Origin: an uncultured Alistipes sp.
GTDB lineage: Bacteria; Bacteroidota; Bacteroidia; Bacteroidales; Rikenellaceae
Reading direction: 5' to 3'
DNA: 10,700 nt
NCBI GenBank assembly: GCA_900766655.1
Contig: CAAFWE010000349.1
Span: forward strand, 1-10,700
A program made the position numbers and the translations under genes. Numbering within the stretch: the first letter of the stretch is position 1; the number at the start of each line of letters is the position of its first letter. The notes under the pieces were generated by a model. That model saw only the letters and a program-made list of their open reading frames with translations. It searched no databases and was not told where the DNA came from. Positions 1 to 6,705 of this stretch are shown here, in pieces.

Positions 1-19
1 ACGTGTGCTCTTCCGATCT
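1..19. other. Untrimmed Illumina adapter remnant (non-genomic)
   Basis: Bases 1-19 match the 3' end of the Illumina TruSeq read-2 adapter (ending GCTCTTCCGATCT, preceded by ACGTGT). This is recognised from memory of the adapter sequence, not from a search. The join also creates an artificial stop: the last adapter T plus the first two genomic A residues (19-21) read TAA in the frame of the downstream esterase. Genomic sequence therefore begins at about base 20, and the truncated first gene is an assembly-edge effect, not a biological break. Confidence 0.93.
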
Positions 20-678
20 AAAATACCGGCATTGCAGTAGCTATTTTCCCTGGTGGCAGTTACACAAATCTCAACCTTCAGATTTCGATTGCACAGTGGT
101 ATGCTTCGCAGGGTATCACTGCAGCTATCGTAAAGTATCGCCTTCCTAATCGCGGTCACTACGAGGCTACTCTCGAGGATGCAATGGGTGCAGTGCGCCA
201 CCTTCGCACACGCAGCGACCTCGGCATCGACCCTGCAAAGGTGGGAGTAACGGGTTCGTCGGCAGGTGGACATCTCTCGACTTGGGTATCGAACGCAATG
301 CCTGTTGGCGAGAAGCCTGCATTTGTAATTCCACTCTACGGATTGATCAACCTCTACGAGAGTAAATCGCTTGCGGCAGAGAAGGCTCTCGTGCAACTCC
401 TTGGTCCTGGTTACAATTCGCAGAAGGCCATCAACCTCTCAACCCATTTGATGGTTGACGAGAACACCTCTCCAACATTGTTGTTCCTCTGCTACGACGA
501 CTCGTTGGTACCATCAACAGATGGTGTGGAGTACTACGAAGCACTCGTTCGTCACGGCGTGAAGGCTTCGATGCACATCTACCCATTCGGAGGACACAGC
601 ATCAAAAGGCACTACCCAGAGTATCAGGCTGCAGTTCTCGAATGGCTCAAGTATCTCGGTTTGATGACTAACAAATAG
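20..678 (+). CDS. Alpha/beta-hydrolase (BD-FAE/acetyl-xylan esterase-like), copy 1 of 4, 5' partial
   Basis: This is the C-terminal ~218 residues of a serine esterase. Reading from base 22 gives N-T-G-I-A-V, which lines up with residue 78 of the next gene, so about 77 N-terminal residues, including any signal peptide, lie off the contig. Visible motifs are the oxyanion-loop F-P-G-G-S-Y, Y-R-L-P-N, the nucleophile elbow G-S-S-A-G-G-H (Ser codon 259-261), the acid in D-D-S-L-V-P and the base in G-G-H-S. The catalytic triad is therefore complete. The first internal ATG (184) lies after the oxyanion loop and is not the real start. Its closest relative in the window is copy 2 (shared W-Y-A-S-Q-G and R-T-R-x-D-L-G-I). 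It ends 5 bases before copy 2, so the two are probably co-transcribed. The likely role is hydrolysis of carboxylic esters on polysaccharides; the substrate is not readable from sequence. Confidence 0.88.
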
Positions 679-683
679 TTGAG

Positions 684-1562
684 ATGAGAAGATTTTACAC
701 ACTTGCAGTATCGCTTCTCGCTTTCGCCTTCGCTACAGCTCAGCAGACTGTATCGTTGGAGGGGGCAGACGAGACTGTGCGATTGTGGGATAACACAACT
801 GCCAAGCACTCGAATCACCAGACTCGCGACGAGCAGTTCCGCAAAGGGCGTAAGAACTCGATGCAGTACACCTCTTCGTGCGAGTTGTACATCTTCAAGG
901 CTAATGCCGAGAAGAATCGAGGTGTTGCAGTAGTTATCTACCCAGGTGGAGCTTATAGCTCGCTCGGATTCGACATTCCGCTGGCAAAGTGGTATGCTTC
1001 GCAAGGAGTGACCGCAGCACTGCTGAAATATCGTCTGCCAAATGGCCACAAGGAGGCTATGCTCGAAGATTCGACTGGCGCAGTGCGCTACCTTCGCACT
1101 CGCACCGACCTCGGCATCAACCCTGCGAAGGTGGGCATTAGCGGAAACTCGGCAGGTGGTCACCTCGCAGCTTGGACATCGAACATAATGTCCGACGAGG
1201 AGAAGCCTGCATTTGCGATTCTCCACTACCCTGCCATAGATCGTGTCTCGGCCTACTACTACAAGTCGCAGCCAAACAACACGAACATCCTCGGCAGCGG
1301 ATTCTCGTTGAAGGAGGCAGAAGATGTGTCGGCTCAGAATATGGTGTCGGCAACAACACCTCCGACACTCATCTTGCTGTGTGACGACGATACGGTGGTG
1401 CCTCCGACAAGCCCTCTTGCCTACTATGATGCACTCATACGATATGGCGTGAAGGCCTCGCTGCACATCTATCCCGAGAGTGGTCACAGCCTCAAAAAAT
1501 ACATAAAGGAGCGCAATAGTGCCATAGTGGATTGGCTCGATTGGCTCGGACTGAACAGATAA
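684..1562 (+). CDS. Secreted alpha/beta-hydrolase (BD-FAE/acetyl-xylan esterase-like), copy 2 of 4
   Basis: This is a 292-residue secreted serine esterase. Residues 1-20 form a signal peptide: R-R, a hydrophobic core, then A-T-A before Q. The mature protein has the oxyanion loop Y-P-G-G-A-Y (86-91), Y-R-L-P-N-G-H-K-E (116-124), the nucleophile elbow G-N-S-A-G-G-H with Ser156, the acid in D-D-D-T-V-V-P (probably Asp236) and His268 in S-G-H-S. The family (Abhydrolase_3/COG0657, often annotated as xylanase or acetyl-xylan esterase in Bacteroidales) removes acyl groups from substituted polysaccharides; which ester this copy cleaves is unknown. The start is the ATG 5 bases after copy 1, the only one giving a full signal peptide. 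The loop G-G-G-Y of copies 3 and 4 is G-G-A-Y here, and the region around 190-205 differs, suggesting a different substrate pocket. It is followed after 36 bases by copy 3. Confidence 0.88.
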   Translation: MRRFYTLAVSLLAFAFATAQQTVSLEGADETVRLWDNTTAKHSNHQTRDEQFRKGRKNSMQYTSSCELYIFKANAEKNRGVAVVIYPGGAYSSLGFDIPLAKWYASQGVTAALLKYRLPNGHKEAMLEDSTGAVRYLRTRTDLGINPAKVGISGNSAGGHLAAWTSNIMSDEEKPAFAILHYPAIDRVSAYYYKSQPNNTNILGSGFSLKEAEDVSAQNMVSATTPPTLILLCDDDTVVPPTSPLAYYDALIRYGVKASLHIYPESGHSLKKYIKERNSAIVDWLDWLGLNR

Positions 1563-1598
1563 AAAGAGTTAAAACAAACAATTAAAAAACACAATACT

Positions 1599-2513
1599 AT
1601 GAAACGAATTTTTATTACTTTGACATTGGTTGCCGCATTTGCACTCTCTGCATCGGCACAAAAGGCCATCACAAATGTTAAATGCAATGCCGACGAGGTG
1701 GTGCAGTGGTGGAACAACAAGAAGGCTCCGCACTCGAATGAGGAGACCAAGGACGAGGAGCGCGATGCGGATGGTAACTTTGCTTACACCTCGCAGACCG
1801 AGTTCTACATCTACAAGGCCGACCCAAGCAACGCAACTGGACAGGCTGTTGTGGTACTCCCAGGTGGAGGCTATGGCAAGGTATGTATCGAGCGTGAGGG
1901 TTTTGCCTTGGCTGAGTACTTCAAGAGCATCGGTATCACTGCAGTAGTGGTGAAGTACCGTCTTCCGAACAATGGTCACAAGGAGGTGCCACTCGAGGAT
2001 GCTCAGGCAGCTTTGCGCTACACTCGCAAGAATGCCAAGAAGTGGGGCGTAGACCCAGCGAAGGTGGGTATCGCAGGTTCGTCGGCAGGAGGTCACCTCG
2101 CAGCCTACACCTCGACCTTCACTCCAGATGCCGAGAAGCCAGCATTCGCAGTTTTGTTCTACCCTGTAATCAATGGCGAGACTTGTATGACTCACCAGAA
2201 CACCTTCCGTCGTTTGTTGGGTAAGAACCACTCGGCTGCAGATCGCGAATACTACTCGCTCAACAACCGCGTATCGGCTACTACACCGCCAACAATCTTG
2301 CTCCTCAGCACCGACGACCGCACCGTACCGCCAATCAGCTCGACCCTCTATTACAAGGCACTCAAGCACTATGGCGTAAGAGCGGCTATGCACATCTACC
2401 CTGAGGGTGGTCACGGATGGGTAGGTCGCCCAGAGTTCCGCTACGACAAGGATTGGAAGCACCAGCTAAAGCGTTGGTTGGTATTCATCAACAAGCTCGA
2501 GGAGAAGAAGTAA
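1599..2513 (+). CDS. Secreted alpha/beta-hydrolase (BD-FAE/acetyl-xylan esterase-like), copy 3 of 4
   Basis: This is a 304-residue secreted esterase. The signal peptide covers residues 1-20 (M-K-R-I start, hydrophobic core, cleavage after S-A-S-A before Q). Key residues are the oxyanion loop L-P-G-G-G-Y (87-92), R-L-P-N-N-G-H-K-E-V-P-L-E-D (121-134), the elbow G-S-S-A-G-G-H with nucleophile Ser162, the acid Asp240 in D-D-R-T-V-P and His272 in G-G-H-G-W. The A-P-H-S-N motif near residue 43 recurs in copy 4 and, as K-H-S-N, in copy 2, so the N-terminal extension is part of the family. It matches copy 4 especially closely around K-K-W-G-V-D-P-A-K-V-G (147-157), also at the DNA level. The predicted role is periplasmic or secreted deacylation of glycans; the precise substrate is unknown. 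The gap to copy 4 is 28 bases, with no terminator seen. Confidence 0.9.
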   Translation: MKRIFITLTLVAAFALSASAQKAITNVKCNADEVVQWWNNKKAPHSNEETKDEERDADGNFAYTSQTEFYIYKADPSNATGQAVVVLPGGGYGKVCIEREGFALAEYFKSIGITAVVVKYRLPNNGHKEVPLEDAQAALRYTRKNAKKWGVDPAKVGIAGSSAGGHLAAYTSTFTPDAEKPAFAVLFYPVINGETCMTHQNTFRRLLGKNHSAADREYYSLNNRVSATTPPTILLLSTDDRTVPPISSTLYYKALKHYGVRAAMHIYPEGGHGWVGRPEFRYDKDWKHQLKRWLVFINKLEEKK

Positions 2514-2541
2514 ACAAACTACACAGTAGATAATTCACGCA

Positions 2542-3426
2542 ATGAAACGAATTGTCTTAATTATGGCTATATTGGTTGCCTCTACAGCTATTGCACAAGA
2601 GCAAAAGAGATCTAACTATTATCAGGACGATACAATTCTCATTTGGGAGAATAGCAAGGCCCCTCACTCGAATGGCTTGGAGGGTGAGGCCTACGAGGCA
2701 ACAGCATACCGCCTGGTGAACACCACCAAGGCGCAGATGTATGTCTACAACGCAGACCCAGCGAAGGCTACGGGCCAGGCAGTGGTTATCTGCCCAGGTG
2801 GAGGCTATGCAAAGCTCTCGATGGATCAGGAGGGCTACCTTATGGCTCAGTGGTTGGCAAAGAATGGTATTGCAGCATTCGTGTTGGAGTACCGTCTGCC
2901 AAATGGCCACAGAGAGGTGCCACTCGAGGATGCAGTCGAGGCTATCCGCATCGTGCGTAAGAAGGCGAAGAAGTGGGGCGTAGACCCAGCAAAGGTGGGT
3001 ATTATGGGATTCTCGGCAGGAGGTCACTTGGCAGCATCGGCATCGAATATACCAGCTGTAGAGGATAGACCAAACTTCTCGATTCTGTTCTACCCAGTAT
3101 TGACTGCTGGCGATTTCAACACCCACAGAGGTTCGTTCCGCAACCTCCTCGGCAAGCGTCACACTGCGGCCGAGGCCGACGAATGGGCGATGGATAAGAT
3201 TGCGAGCGAGCAGACTCCTCCGACCATTCTCCTGTTGAGCGACGATGATACCACCGTACCTGCCGCAGGTTCGGCACTCTACTACGCAGCACTGCGCTAT
3301 CACGGTGTGAAGGCTGCGATGTATGTATTCCCAGAAGGTGGTCACGGATGGGGCAACTACGATAAGTTCACCTACCAGAAGGAGTGGCAGCACTTGTTGC
3401 TCCGCTGGTTGGGAGGTTTGAAATAA
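2542..3426 (+). CDS. Secreted alpha/beta-hydrolase (BD-FAE/acetyl-xylan esterase-like), copy 4 of 4
   Basis: This is a 294-residue secreted esterase. Residues 1-19 are a signal peptide (M-K-R-I-V-L-I, then S-T-A-I-A before Q). Motifs are A-P-H-S-N near 40-44, the oxyanion loop C-P-G-G-G-Y (84-89), Y-R-L-P-N-G-H-R-E-V-P-L-E-D (117-130), the elbow G-F-S-A-G-G-H with Ser158, the acid Asp236 in D-D-D-T-T-V-P and His268 in G-G-H-G-W-G. The triad is complete, so an active enzyme is expected. It pairs with copy 3 (shared K-K-W-G-V-D-P-A-K-V-G, G-G-H-G-W and a C-terminal tail rich in W, H and L). It is the last gene of the array; prfA starts 28 bases later with no visible terminator between, so read-through into prfA is possible. 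Substrate specificity cannot be assigned. Confidence 0.9.
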   Translation: MKRIVLIMAILVASTAIAQEQKRSNYYQDDTILIWENSKAPHSNGLEGEAYEATAYRLVNTTKAQMYVYNADPAKATGQAVVICPGGGYAKLSMDQEGYLMAQWLAKNGIAAFVLEYRLPNGHREVPLEDAVEAIRIVRKKAKKWGVDPAKVGIMGFSAGGHLAASASNIPAVEDRPNFSILFYPVLTAGDFNTHRGSFRNLLGKRHTAAEADEWAMDKIASEQTPPTILLLSDDDTTVPAAGSALYYAALRYHGVKAAMYVFPEGGHGWGNYDKFTYQKEWQHLLLRWLGGLK

Positions 3427-3454
3427 TGATTCACTAAATTCACAAATTATATTT

Positions 3455-4543
3455 ATGGCAGAAAGTTCAATTTTGATGCGTCTTGATGGTCTGAAAATCA
3501 AGTACGAGGAGTTGGGACAAAAGCTAACCGACCCCGAATTGATTGCCGACGTCAAGGCATTTATACAGTACACCAAGGAGTACAAGGAGTTAGAACCAAT
3601 CATCGAGACCTCGGAGCGTTTCCGCAAGGCGATACAGGCATTGTCCGACGCAAAGGATATTCTCGCAAACGAGAAGGATGAGGAGTTCCGCGAGATGGCT
3701 CGCTTGGAGATTGCTGAACTCGAGCCTGCAATCGAGCAGATGGAGGAGGAGATTAAGTTGCTCCTCATCCCGAAGGATCCTCAGGATGGCAAGAATGCAG
3801 TACTCGAGATTCGTGGTGGTACGGGTGGTGACGAGGCGGCACTCTTTGCGGGTGACTTGTTCCGTATGTACACCAAGTATATCGAGTCGAAGGGTTGGCG
3901 TTACGAGGTGACATCCTTCTCGGAGGGTGTTGTAGGTGGCTACAAGGAGGTTATCCTCAAGGTTACGGGCGACAGCGTCTATGGTACCTTGAAGTATGAG
4001 TCGGGCGTACACCGCGTGCAGCGTGTGCCACAGACCGAGACTCAGGGCCGCGTACACACATCGGCAGCGTCGGTGGCAGTATTGCCAGAGGCTGATGAGT
4101 TCGACTGCGAGGTGTCGTGGAACGATATTCGCAAGGATATCTTCTGTGCTTCGGGACCTGGTGGCCAGTCGGTGAACACCACCTACTCGGCTATCCGACT
4201 CACCCACATCCCAACCGGTATCGTGGTGCAGTGTCAGGACCAGAAGTCGCAGATTAAGAATACCGAGAAGGCGTTTGAGGAGTTGCGTACCCGAATCTTC
4301 AACCTCGAGTACCAGAAGTACCTCGACGAGATTGCGTCGAAGCGTAAGACACTCGTCTCGACAGGTGACCGTTCGGCTAAGATTCGTACCTACAACTATC
4401 CGCAGGGGCGTATCACCGACCACCGCATCAACTACACAATCTACAACCTCTCGGCATTTATGGATGGCGACATTCAGGACTGCATCGACCACCTTATCGT
4501 AGCCGAGAACGCAGAGCGTTTGAAGGAGCAGGAGTTGGGATAA
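3455..4543 (+). CDS. prfA: Peptide chain release factor 1
   Basis: The 362-residue product is the class I release factor that reads UAA and UAG stop codons in the ribosomal A site and triggers hydrolysis of peptidyl-tRNA. The N-terminal helical domain spans roughly residues 1-105. The codon-recognition region carries V-P-Q-T-E-T-Q-G-R (191-199); the P-x-T tripeptide (192-194) is the RF1 signature, in contrast to S-P-F of RF2. The peptidyl-hydrolysis motif is S-G-P-G-G-Q-S-V-N-T-T, with GGQ at 236-238, the Gln being the residue that PrmC methylates in this family. Length is normal for RF1. The start ATG, M-A-E-S-S, follows copy 4 of the esterase array by 28 bases. The stop codon is followed after one base by a heptamer tandem repeat. 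Confidence 0.97.
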   Translation: MAESSILMRLDGLKIKYEELGQKLTDPELIADVKAFIQYTKEYKELEPIIETSERFRKAIQALSDAKDILANEKDEEFREMARLEIAELEPAIEQMEEEIKLLLIPKDPQDGKNAVLEIRGGTGGDEAALFAGDLFRMYTKYIESKGWRYEVTSFSEGVVGGYKEVILKVTGDSVYGTLKYESGVHRVQRVPQTETQGRVHTSAASVAVLPEADEFDCEVSWNDIRKDIFCASGPGGQSVNTTYSAIRLTHIPTGIVVQCQDQKSQIKNTEKAFEELRTRIFNLEYQKYLDEIASKRKTLVSTGDRSAKIRTYNYPQGRITDHRINYTIYNLSAFMDGDIQDCIDHLIVAENAERLKEQELG

Positions 4544-4544
4544 A

Positions 4545-4572
4545 CGGAAAACGGAAAACGGAAAACGGAAAA
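4545..4572. repeat. Tandem heptamer array, 4 x CGGAAAA
   Basis: There are four perfect, uninterrupted copies of the 7-mer CGGAAAA (4545-4551, 4552-4558, 4559-4565, 4566-4572), beginning one base after the prfA stop codon. The array is non-coding in the annotation and ends 7 bases before the TTG proposed as a start for the next gene. Such short arrays expand and contract by polymerase slippage; any effect here would be on the spacing or leader of the downstream gene. Confidence 0.95.
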
Positions 4573-4579
4573 CTAAAAG

Positions 4580-5215
4580 TTGAAAAAATTTTTAATTAAC
4601 CCTGCTGTGCAGGCTTTTCCTCCTTCGTACCTCGGCAAAGCGAACAAATTCCCTTTGCTCTCGGTTTGTCGTCGGTTCTGCATTTTGCATTTTGCACTCA
4701 GCATTTTGCTCTCTGTGTCTGCATCGGCGCAGACACAGACTCCGTTGTATATTGTCAACGGTGTGGAGATGGAGAGTGTGAAGCATATCCCCGAGGAGAA
4801 TATCGAGCATATCGACCACCTCGCAGCCAACGAGGCTACCGTAGCCAAGTATGGCGAGAGGGCCAACAATGGCGTTATCATCGTGACACTCTGCTACGAT
4901 AAGGAGGCGGAGTTTACGGGCGAGAAGCCTCTCGTAGAGTATGTTGCCGAGCGAGTGAAGTGGCCCGACAACTATGGGGTGGCTCGATTTGTGGCTCGTT
5001 ACACCATCGAGGCCGATGGCTCGTTCCGACTCGGCACAATCCTTCAATCGACCGATGTTCACTTCCGCAAGCGGGTACTGAAGGTATTGGAGACGCTACC
5101 CAAGTGGCAACCCGCCACCAAGCAGGGCAAGGCGGTCGTGAGCGACTATGTCTTTGCTATTCAACTGCCCAAAGGCAAAGCAATGCCCAAAGAGCCATAT
5201 ATCGTGATACGATAG
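4580..5215 (+). CDS. Small exported protein with TonB-receptor-plug-like segment and TonB C-terminal domain
   Basis: The 211-residue reading frame has two recognisable parts. Residues 55-103 (P-L-Y-I-V-N-G near 55, then Y-G-E-R-A-N-N-G-V-I-I-V-T near 91-103) resemble the plug motif of SusC/TonB-dependent receptors. Residues about 119-197 (V-A-E-R-V-K-W-P-D, the Y-T-I-E-A-D-G-S strand, L-P-K-W-Q-P-A and the final strand V-F-A-I-Q-L-P) resemble the TonB C-terminal domain. A hydrophobic stretch ending S-V-S-A-S-A before Q51 is a signal peptide, so the protein is probably periplasmic, perhaps touching TonB-dependent transport; its function is unknown. The start is uncertain: no ATG exists upstream of the domains (first Met is residue 63), and an in-frame TAA at 4574-4576 closes the frame. 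TTG at 4580 gives an unusually long leader, whereas TTG at 4655 would give a better signal peptide (M-L-S-V-C-R-R plus hydrophobic core). The leader sequence overlaps repeat DNA. Confidence 0.75.
   Translation: MKKFLINPAVQAFPPSYLGKANKFPLLSVCRRFCILHFALSILLSVSASAQTQTPLYIVNGVEMESVKHIPEENIEHIDHLAANEATVAKYGERANNGVIIVTLCYDKEAEFTGEKPLVEYVAERVKWPDNYGVARFVARYTIEADGSFRLGTILQSTDVHFRKRVLKVLETLPKWQPATKQGKAVVSDYVFAIQLPKGKAMPKEPYIVIR
4680..4707. repeat. Tandem heptamer array, GCATTTT (3 perfect + 1 degenerate unit)
   Basis: There are four consecutive 7-base units: GCATTTT (4680-4686), GCATTTT (4687-4693), GCACTCA (4694-4700, degenerate) and GCATTTT (4701-4707). The array lies inside the signal-peptide-coding part of the small TonB-domain gene, where it encodes roughly C-I-L-H-F-A-L-S-I-L. 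Because the unit is 7 bases, gain or loss of a single unit would shift the reading frame between any upstream start codon and the mature protein. Confidence 0.85.
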
Positions 5216-5256
5216 TCGCTACGCCCCTTCGGAACGGACATTTATTTTACTAAACG

Positions 5257-6438
5257 ATGAATACATTATCACACATAACCCTGGCGCAATTGCAAGGTAG
5301 AATCTCCACCGCATTGGCGGAGGCTCTGCCCCTGCCTGTTTGGGTGAGTGCAGAGGTGGCCGATATGAAGATTAACGCATCGGGGCACTGCTACATCGAA
5401 CTTATCGAGAAGGATGAGAAGACGGGCACAACACTTGCACAAGCACGCGCCACGATATGGCGTTCGCAGGTGATGAACACCATAGGTCGCTTCGAGCGCG
5501 AGAGCGGTCAACGCCTCGCCAAGGGTATGAAGATTCTCTTCAGAGCTACGGTACAGCACCACGCAGTCTACGGTATGTCGTTGCAGATTCAGCAGATTGA
5601 CGCAATGCACACCATAGGCGATATGGAGCGTCGCAAGCAACTCTGCATCGAGCAGCTGCAGAAGGATGGTGTGTGGGACAAGAATCGTGGCGTGGAAATG
5701 CCTATAGTGGTGGAGCGTGTGGCGGTAATCTCGAGTGCTACAGCAGCGGGCTACCAAGACTTTATGAATGAGCTGGGGCGCAGCATCTACCGCATCAAGA
5801 CCGAGCTATTCGAGGCTACGATGCAGGGCGAGAGTTGCGACGAGAGCGTAGTGGCGGCACTCAAAGCCATAGTGGCACGAAAGGGTGATTTCGACGCCAT
5901 AGCAATCATTCGTGGCGGAGGCTCGACGAGCGACTTGGAGTGTTTCAACTCCTATGTCATAGCCTCGGCTGTAACGCAGTCGCCACTGCCCGTACTGACG
6001 GGTATAGGTCACGACAAGGACACGAGCGTTACCGATATGGTGGCGCACACAATGCTCAAGACACCGACTGCGGTGGCGCAGTGGATAAACCAGCGAGTAA
6101 CCGACTTCGACGGGACATTGGAGTATCTCGCCATCTCGCTGCGCGATATTTGTCGACAGACAACACACGCAGCGGCACTGCGACTGGAGCAGATAGCAGC
6201 GGATATTCGCCACTTGGCGGAGCGCACCCTACGAGGCGAGGCACAGAAACTCGATGGTTTGGAGAGTCTGGTGGCGAACTTTGCACCCGAGCGCATATTC
6301 CGACTCGGATACGCCATAGCTCGCAAGGAGGGCAAGGCGTTGGCGAGTGTCGAAGGCATTGAGGTGGGCGACACGATAGATATTTCATTGGCAGATGGCT
6401 CGCTCAATGCTAAAATAGTTGAGAAACTGAAAGCATAA
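5257..6438 (+). CDS. xseA: Exodeoxyribonuclease VII large subunit
   Basis: This is the catalytic subunit of exonuclease VII, which degrades single-stranded DNA from both ends into oligonucleotides and works in a complex with several XseB subunits in the cytoplasm. The 393-residue protein has an N-terminal OB-fold (about residues 8-115, with V-W-V-S-A-E-V and H-C-Y-I-E-L). It is followed by the catalytic core with I-I-R-G-G-G-S (217-223), the T-G-I-G-H-D-K-D segment (248-255) and K-T-P-T-A-V-A (268-274). A helical region and the conserved C-terminal stretch L-G-Y-A-I-A-R-K-E-G-K with V-G-D-T-I-D-I complete it. It is shorter than the E. coli protein (about 456 residues), mainly in the helical part, as is common in Bacteroidota. 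The ATG at 5257 gives the expected N-terminus. xseB follows after 78 bases. Confidence 0.96.
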   Translation: MNTLSHITLAQLQGRISTALAEALPLPVWVSAEVADMKINASGHCYIELIEKDEKTGTTLAQARATIWRSQVMNTIGRFERESGQRLAKGMKILFRATVQHHAVYGMSLQIQQIDAMHTIGDMERRKQLCIEQLQKDGVWDKNRGVEMPIVVERVAVISSATAAGYQDFMNELGRSIYRIKTELFEATMQGESCDESVVAALKAIVARKGDFDAIAIIRGGGSTSDLECFNSYVIASAVTQSPLPVLTGIGHDKDTSVTDMVAHTMLKTPTAVAQWINQRVTDFDGTLEYLAISLRDICRQTTHAAALRLEQIAADIRHLAERTLRGEAQKLDGLESLVANFAPERIFRLGYAIARKEGKALASVEGIEVGDTIDISLADGSLNAKIVEKLKA

Positions 6439-6516
6439 ACTATTATCAGCCAAAAGTGAAAATCGTCGATGATTAGGCTGTTTTTGTGCGTTTTTTGGTA
6501 ATTAAAGAGAATAGAT

Positions 6517-6699
6517 ATGGAGATGTCTTACAAGGAGGCTATGCAAGAGATTGAGGCTATTTTGCGTTCTCTGCGCGAGGAGCAGAATAGCGTCGACACT
6601 TTGGCCGAGCGCGTAGCAAGAGCTACGGAGCTGATTGCACATTGTCGTGCAAAACTTCGCAAAGCCGAGAGCGATGTGAACAAGATACTCGAAGAGTAG
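6517..6699 (+). CDS. xseB: Exodeoxyribonuclease VII small subunit
   Basis: The 60-residue, highly charged helical protein is the accessory subunit of exonuclease VII. The family pattern is clear: S-Y-K-E-A-M-Q-E-I-E-A-I near the start, a central D-T-L-A-E-R-V-A-R-A helix and C-R-A-K-L-R-K-A-E-S-D-V near the end, matching the two-helix hairpin through which several XseB copies embrace the XseA stalk. Two in-frame ATG codons lie close together (6517 and 6523); the first was chosen, but starting at M-S-Y-K would be equally plausible. It sits 78 bases after xseA and only 6 bases before the methyltransferase, so it may share a transcript with both. Confidence 0.93.
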   Translation: MEMSYKEAMQEIEAILRSLREEQNSVDTLAERVARATELIAHCRAKLRKAESDVNKILEE

Positions 6700-6705
6700 A
6701 GATAG

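Noticed and set aside
2557..3768. 403-codon minus-strand frame across esterase copy 4 and prfA
   Set aside because: It spans two clear genes and their intergenic gap in antisense, with no motif; a shadow. The same applies to minus-strand frames at 624-1487 and 1569-2462.
6447..6499. Possible terminator between xseA and xseB (CAGCC/GGCTG with inner AATC/GATT, then T-rich sequence)
   Set aside because: The outer stem is only 5 bp with a 9-base bulge on one side, and the T run is interrupted by GTGCG; too weak to call, and it would split two subunits of one enzyme.
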